DNA from: Paroceanicella profunda
GTDB taxonomy: Bacteria; Pseudomonadota; Alphaproteobacteria; Rhodobacterales; Rhodobacteraceae
NCBI RefSeq assembly: GCF_005887635.2
Contig: NZ_CP040818.1
Location: 2,138,501 to 2,202,500 of the forward strand
Length of the DNA stretch: 64,000 nt
Direction: 5' to 3'
In this document: piece by piece, positions 62,177 to 64,000 of the stretch
Layout: every line of letters begins with the position of its first letter
How positions within the stretch are numbered: position 1 is the stretch's first letter
Notes under the pieces: generated by a model
What the model saw: the letters and a program-made list of their open reading frames with translations, nothing else
What the model was told of the DNA's origin: nothing
Databases searched by the model: none
Program-made: the position numbers and the translations under genes

Positions 62177-63628
62177 GTGACCGCCGCCGCCGCCCCCGGC
62201 CTGGCCGCGCTGGAGAACCGGCTGCGCCGGGACCTCGCCTTCCTCGAGGAGCCGGCGAAGAACTGGGTGCCCGCGCGCCCGGGCCCCGAGGGCCGGCCGA
62301 TGCTCGACGTGGCCATCCTGGGGGCGGGCATGGCCGGCATCGCCACGGCAATCGCGCTGCTGCGCCGGGGCATCCGCAACATCCGGCTGTTCGACAAGGC
62401 GGAGGCGGGGCGCGAGGGGCCCTGGGTCACCTATGCCCGGATGCGCACGCTGCGCTCGCCCAAACATCTCTCCGGCCCCTGCGTGGACGTGCCCGCGCTC
62501 ACCTTCCGCGCCTGGTTCGAGGCGCAGTGGGGCGCGGCGGAATGGGAGGCGCTGGGCCGGATTCCGCGCGTCCAGTGGATGGACTATCTCGACTGGCTGC
62601 GCAGGGTCACCGGCCTGCGGGTGGAAAACGGCAGTGCGCTCACGGACCTGGCGCCGGCCGGCGACGGGCTGGCCCTCACCTTCCGCCGGACCGGGGGGGA
62701 GGCGCATGTCACCTGCCGGCACCTGGTGCTCGCCAACGGCCGCGACGGGCTGGGCGGGCCGTGGATGCCCGCCTTCCTGCGCGCCCTGCCGGGCAGCCTG
62801 GTGTCGCATTCCGCCGACGACATCGACTTCGCCGCGCTGGCCGGGCGCGACGTGGCGGTGATCGGCGCCAGCGCCTCGGCGGTGGACAATGCCGCGGAGG
62901 CGCTGGAGGCCGGCGCCCGCCGGGTGGTCCTGCTGGTGCGGCGCCCGGATTTCCCGCGGGTGAACAAGAGCCTCGCGGCCAATTCGCCCGGCTTCGCCCG
63001 CGGCTTCCGCGCGCTGCCGCCGGAGGCGCGCTGGGCGCTCAACCGCCACATGCGCGAGGCGGGCGTGCCGCCGCCGAAGGCCTCCGTGCTGCGCTGCACC
63101 GAACATCCCGCCTTCGCCATCCGCATGCCCTGCCCGGTGACCGGCGCGGCGGTGGAGGGCGCGCGGGTGCGGCTGGAGACCGGGCAGGGGCCGATGCGCT
63201 TCGACCACGTGATCGCCGGCACCGGATTCACGGTGACCTGGGCGGCGCGGCCCGAGCTCGCCCGCCTCGCCCCCGCCGTACGCCTGTGGCGCGACCTGCT
63301 GCCCGACATGCGCGAGGACGCGGAGCTGCTCGACCACCCCGATCTCGGCCCGGGCATGGAATTCCTGCCCCGCCAGCCGGGCCGGGATGACTGGGTGTCG
63401 CGCATCACCTGCATGAACAACGCCGCGATGATGAGCCACGGGCGCATCGCGGGGGACATTCCGGGCATCAGCATCGGCGCGCAGCGGGTGGCCGACCAGG
63501 TGCTGGAGCAGCTGTTCACCGAGGACTGGCCAAGGCATTTCGACGCCCTGCGCCGGTTCGATGTTGCCGAGCTCACCGGAGACGAGTGGCAGGTGGAAGA
63601 CCCGTTGGAGGCCGCCCCCGGCGACTGA
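62177..63628 (+). CDS. FAD/NAD(P)-binding monooxygenase-like protein
   Basis: 483 residues from a GTG at 62177 (start uncertain; an ATG at 62096 adds 27 residues without visible conservation). The FAD Rossmann loop is DVAILGAGMAGIATAIALLR (about 45-64). The second dinucleotide loop is DVAVIGASASAVDNAAEALE (about 225-244), followed by RVVLLVRRPDFPRVNKSLAA. FDHVIAGTGFTVTWAARPEL is the ATG-like flavin strand. Overall this resembles flavin-containing or Baeyer-Villiger type monooxygenases (SidA/CzcO-like). The exact BVMO fingerprint is not seen. Substrate unknown. Alone on the plus strand. Confidence 0.88.
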   Translation: MTAAAAPGLAALENRLRRDLAFLEEPAKNWVPARPGPEGRPMLDVAILGAGMAGIATAIALLRRGIRNIRLFDKAEAGREGPWVTYARMRTLRSPKHLSGPCVDVPALTFRAWFEAQWGAAEWEALGRIPRVQWMDYLDWLRRVTGLRVENGSALTDLAPAGDGLALTFRRTGGEAHVTCRHLVLANGRDGLGGPWMPAFLRALPGSLVSHSADDIDFAALAGRDVAVIGASASAVDNAAEALEAGARRVVLLVRRPDFPRVNKSLAANSPGFARGFRALPPEARWALNRHMREAGVPPPKASVLRCTEHPAFAIRMPCPVTGAAVEGARVRLETGQGPMRFDHVIAGTGFTVTWAARPELARLAPAVRLWRDLLPDMREDAELLDHPDLGPGMEFLPRQPGRDDWVSRITCMNNAAMMSHGRIAGDIPGISIGAQRVADQVLEQLFTEDWPRHFDALRRFDVAELTGDEWQVEDPLEAAPGD

Positions 63629-63681
63629 CCCTGCGCCGGCGGCGGGTCTGCGCCGCCGTGCCCGTCCTCCCCGCCCGCCCG

Positions 63682-63785
63682 CTGTGTCAACCCACTGTGT
63701 CCACCCGCCGTGCCAGTCCGCCGTGCCAGTCCGGTCAGCCCCTCCGGCAGGGCCGTCCGCCGTGCTGCCCGCCCGCCGCGCCTGT
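63682..63785. repeat. 13-bp tandem array, eight units
   Basis: The register is exact from 63682 in steps of 13. Units include CTGTGTCAACCCA, CTGTGTCCACCCG, CCGTGCCAGTCCG (twice, identical), GTCAGCCCCTCCG, GCAGGGCCGTCCG and CCGTGCTGCCCGC. It lies between the flavoprotein gene and convergent argE. Confidence 0.85.
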
Positions 63786-63863
63786 CTGGCGGGCCGTCCG
63801 GCACGGCTCAGCACGGGGGCGGGGGCCTCCGCCTCCCGCCGCGGCTCTCCGGGGCCGGAGCGC

Positions 63864-64000
63864 TCAGGCGGTGAGGGTGCGGCCCAGCCCGCCGAGCATG
63901 TCCAGGCAGCGCGACATCTGCTCCACGCTCACGTATTCATCCGGCTTGTGAGCCTGGGCGATGGAGCCCGGACCGCAGACCACCACGTCGATGCCCAGGC
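63864..64000 (-). CDS. argE: acetylornithine deacetylase, C-terminal fragment (5' end beyond window)
   Basis: The last 45 residues are visible on the minus strand: LGIDVVVCGPGSIAQAHKPD, EYVSVEQMSRCLDMLGGLGR and a short tail. The GPGSIxQAHKPDEYV segment is characteristic of ArgE in the M20 peptidase family and carries the His that binds the second zinc. It deacetylates N-acetylornithine in arginine synthesis. With argJ also present in the window, ArgE may serve a catabolic or paralogous role, but the fragment cannot decide this. Confidence 0.85.
   Translation of the reverse strand, partial: LGIDVVVCGPGSIAQAHKPDEYVSVEQMSRCLDMLGGLGRTLTA

Overview
The window is about 64 kb of very GC-rich DNA, apart from a few short A/T-richer patches. 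Gene content and order point to an alphaproteobacterium of the Rhodobacterales (Rhodobacteraceae/Paracoccaceae type). Diagnostic groupings are Lrp next to ELM1-trxB; mce with DUF1467; grxC, nitrilase and comF near a BioC-like protein and hemH; mutT-argJ-parvulin-secA; and aerobic-type cob genes (cobQ, cobD/cbiB, cobC, DUF1636). The genus cannot be fixed from the sequence.

Layout. 1-5.7 kb: a cut M24/creatinase-fold gene, an Lrp regulator, ELM1, trxB, then maiA divergent from a VOC protein. 5.8-8.1 kb: an orphan molybdenum hydroxylase large subunit. 8.5-15 kb: two exported hypotheticals and the cobalamin genes. 15.8-18.3 kb: a DUF1800/DUF1501 export pair. 19.3-24.9 kb: GNAT, nitroreductase, EI24, an esterase-like lipoprotein, a 48-residue secreted protein, DUF1467, mce and an anchored hypothetical. 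25-30 kb: coxS-coxL-coxM in form II order, then a quinone oxidoreductase. 30.1-32.4 kb: a lipoprotein and a glucose-6-phosphate-isomerase-like protein that has lost its catalytic motifs. 32.4-48.2 kb: housekeeping genes (MarR, nitrilase, grxC, comF, methyltransferase-like, hemH, mutT, argJ, parvulin, secA), a third molybdenum hydroxylase large subunit and a PstS/OmpA fusion. 48.2-52.3 kb: radC, map, sfsA, a CinA-like protein and a tRNA-Leu(UAA). 52.5-64 kb: an A/T-richer alpha/beta hydrolase, a cold-shock protein, a three-sensor GGDEF protein, a PNPOx-family/MocR divergent pair, a nuclease, a flavoprotein monooxygenase and the end of argE.

Two things stand out. First, the tRNA-Leu(UAA) at 51971-52280 is split after U34 by a 225-nt ORF-less group I intron. 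Its P1, P4 and P7 pairings, internal guide and terminal G can all be read from the sequence. Second, most spacers of more than about 250 bp hold a degenerate tandem array whose unit is private to that spacer (6, 7, 8, 13, 15, 20, 21, 23, about 31 or about 37 bp, plus duplications of 41, 108 and 152 bp). The units are not consistently multiples of three, are unrelated between loci and end close to gene ends, sometimes exactly at a stop codon. This looks like an active process of spacer growth by local duplication followed by decay.

The genes mostly form short operons or singletons. Clear couplings are the overlaps nitroreductase/EI24, cobC/DUF1636, mce/DUF1467, MarR/nitrilase and argJ/mutT, and the divergent pairs maiA/VOC, sfsA/CinA-like and PNPOx-family/MocR.
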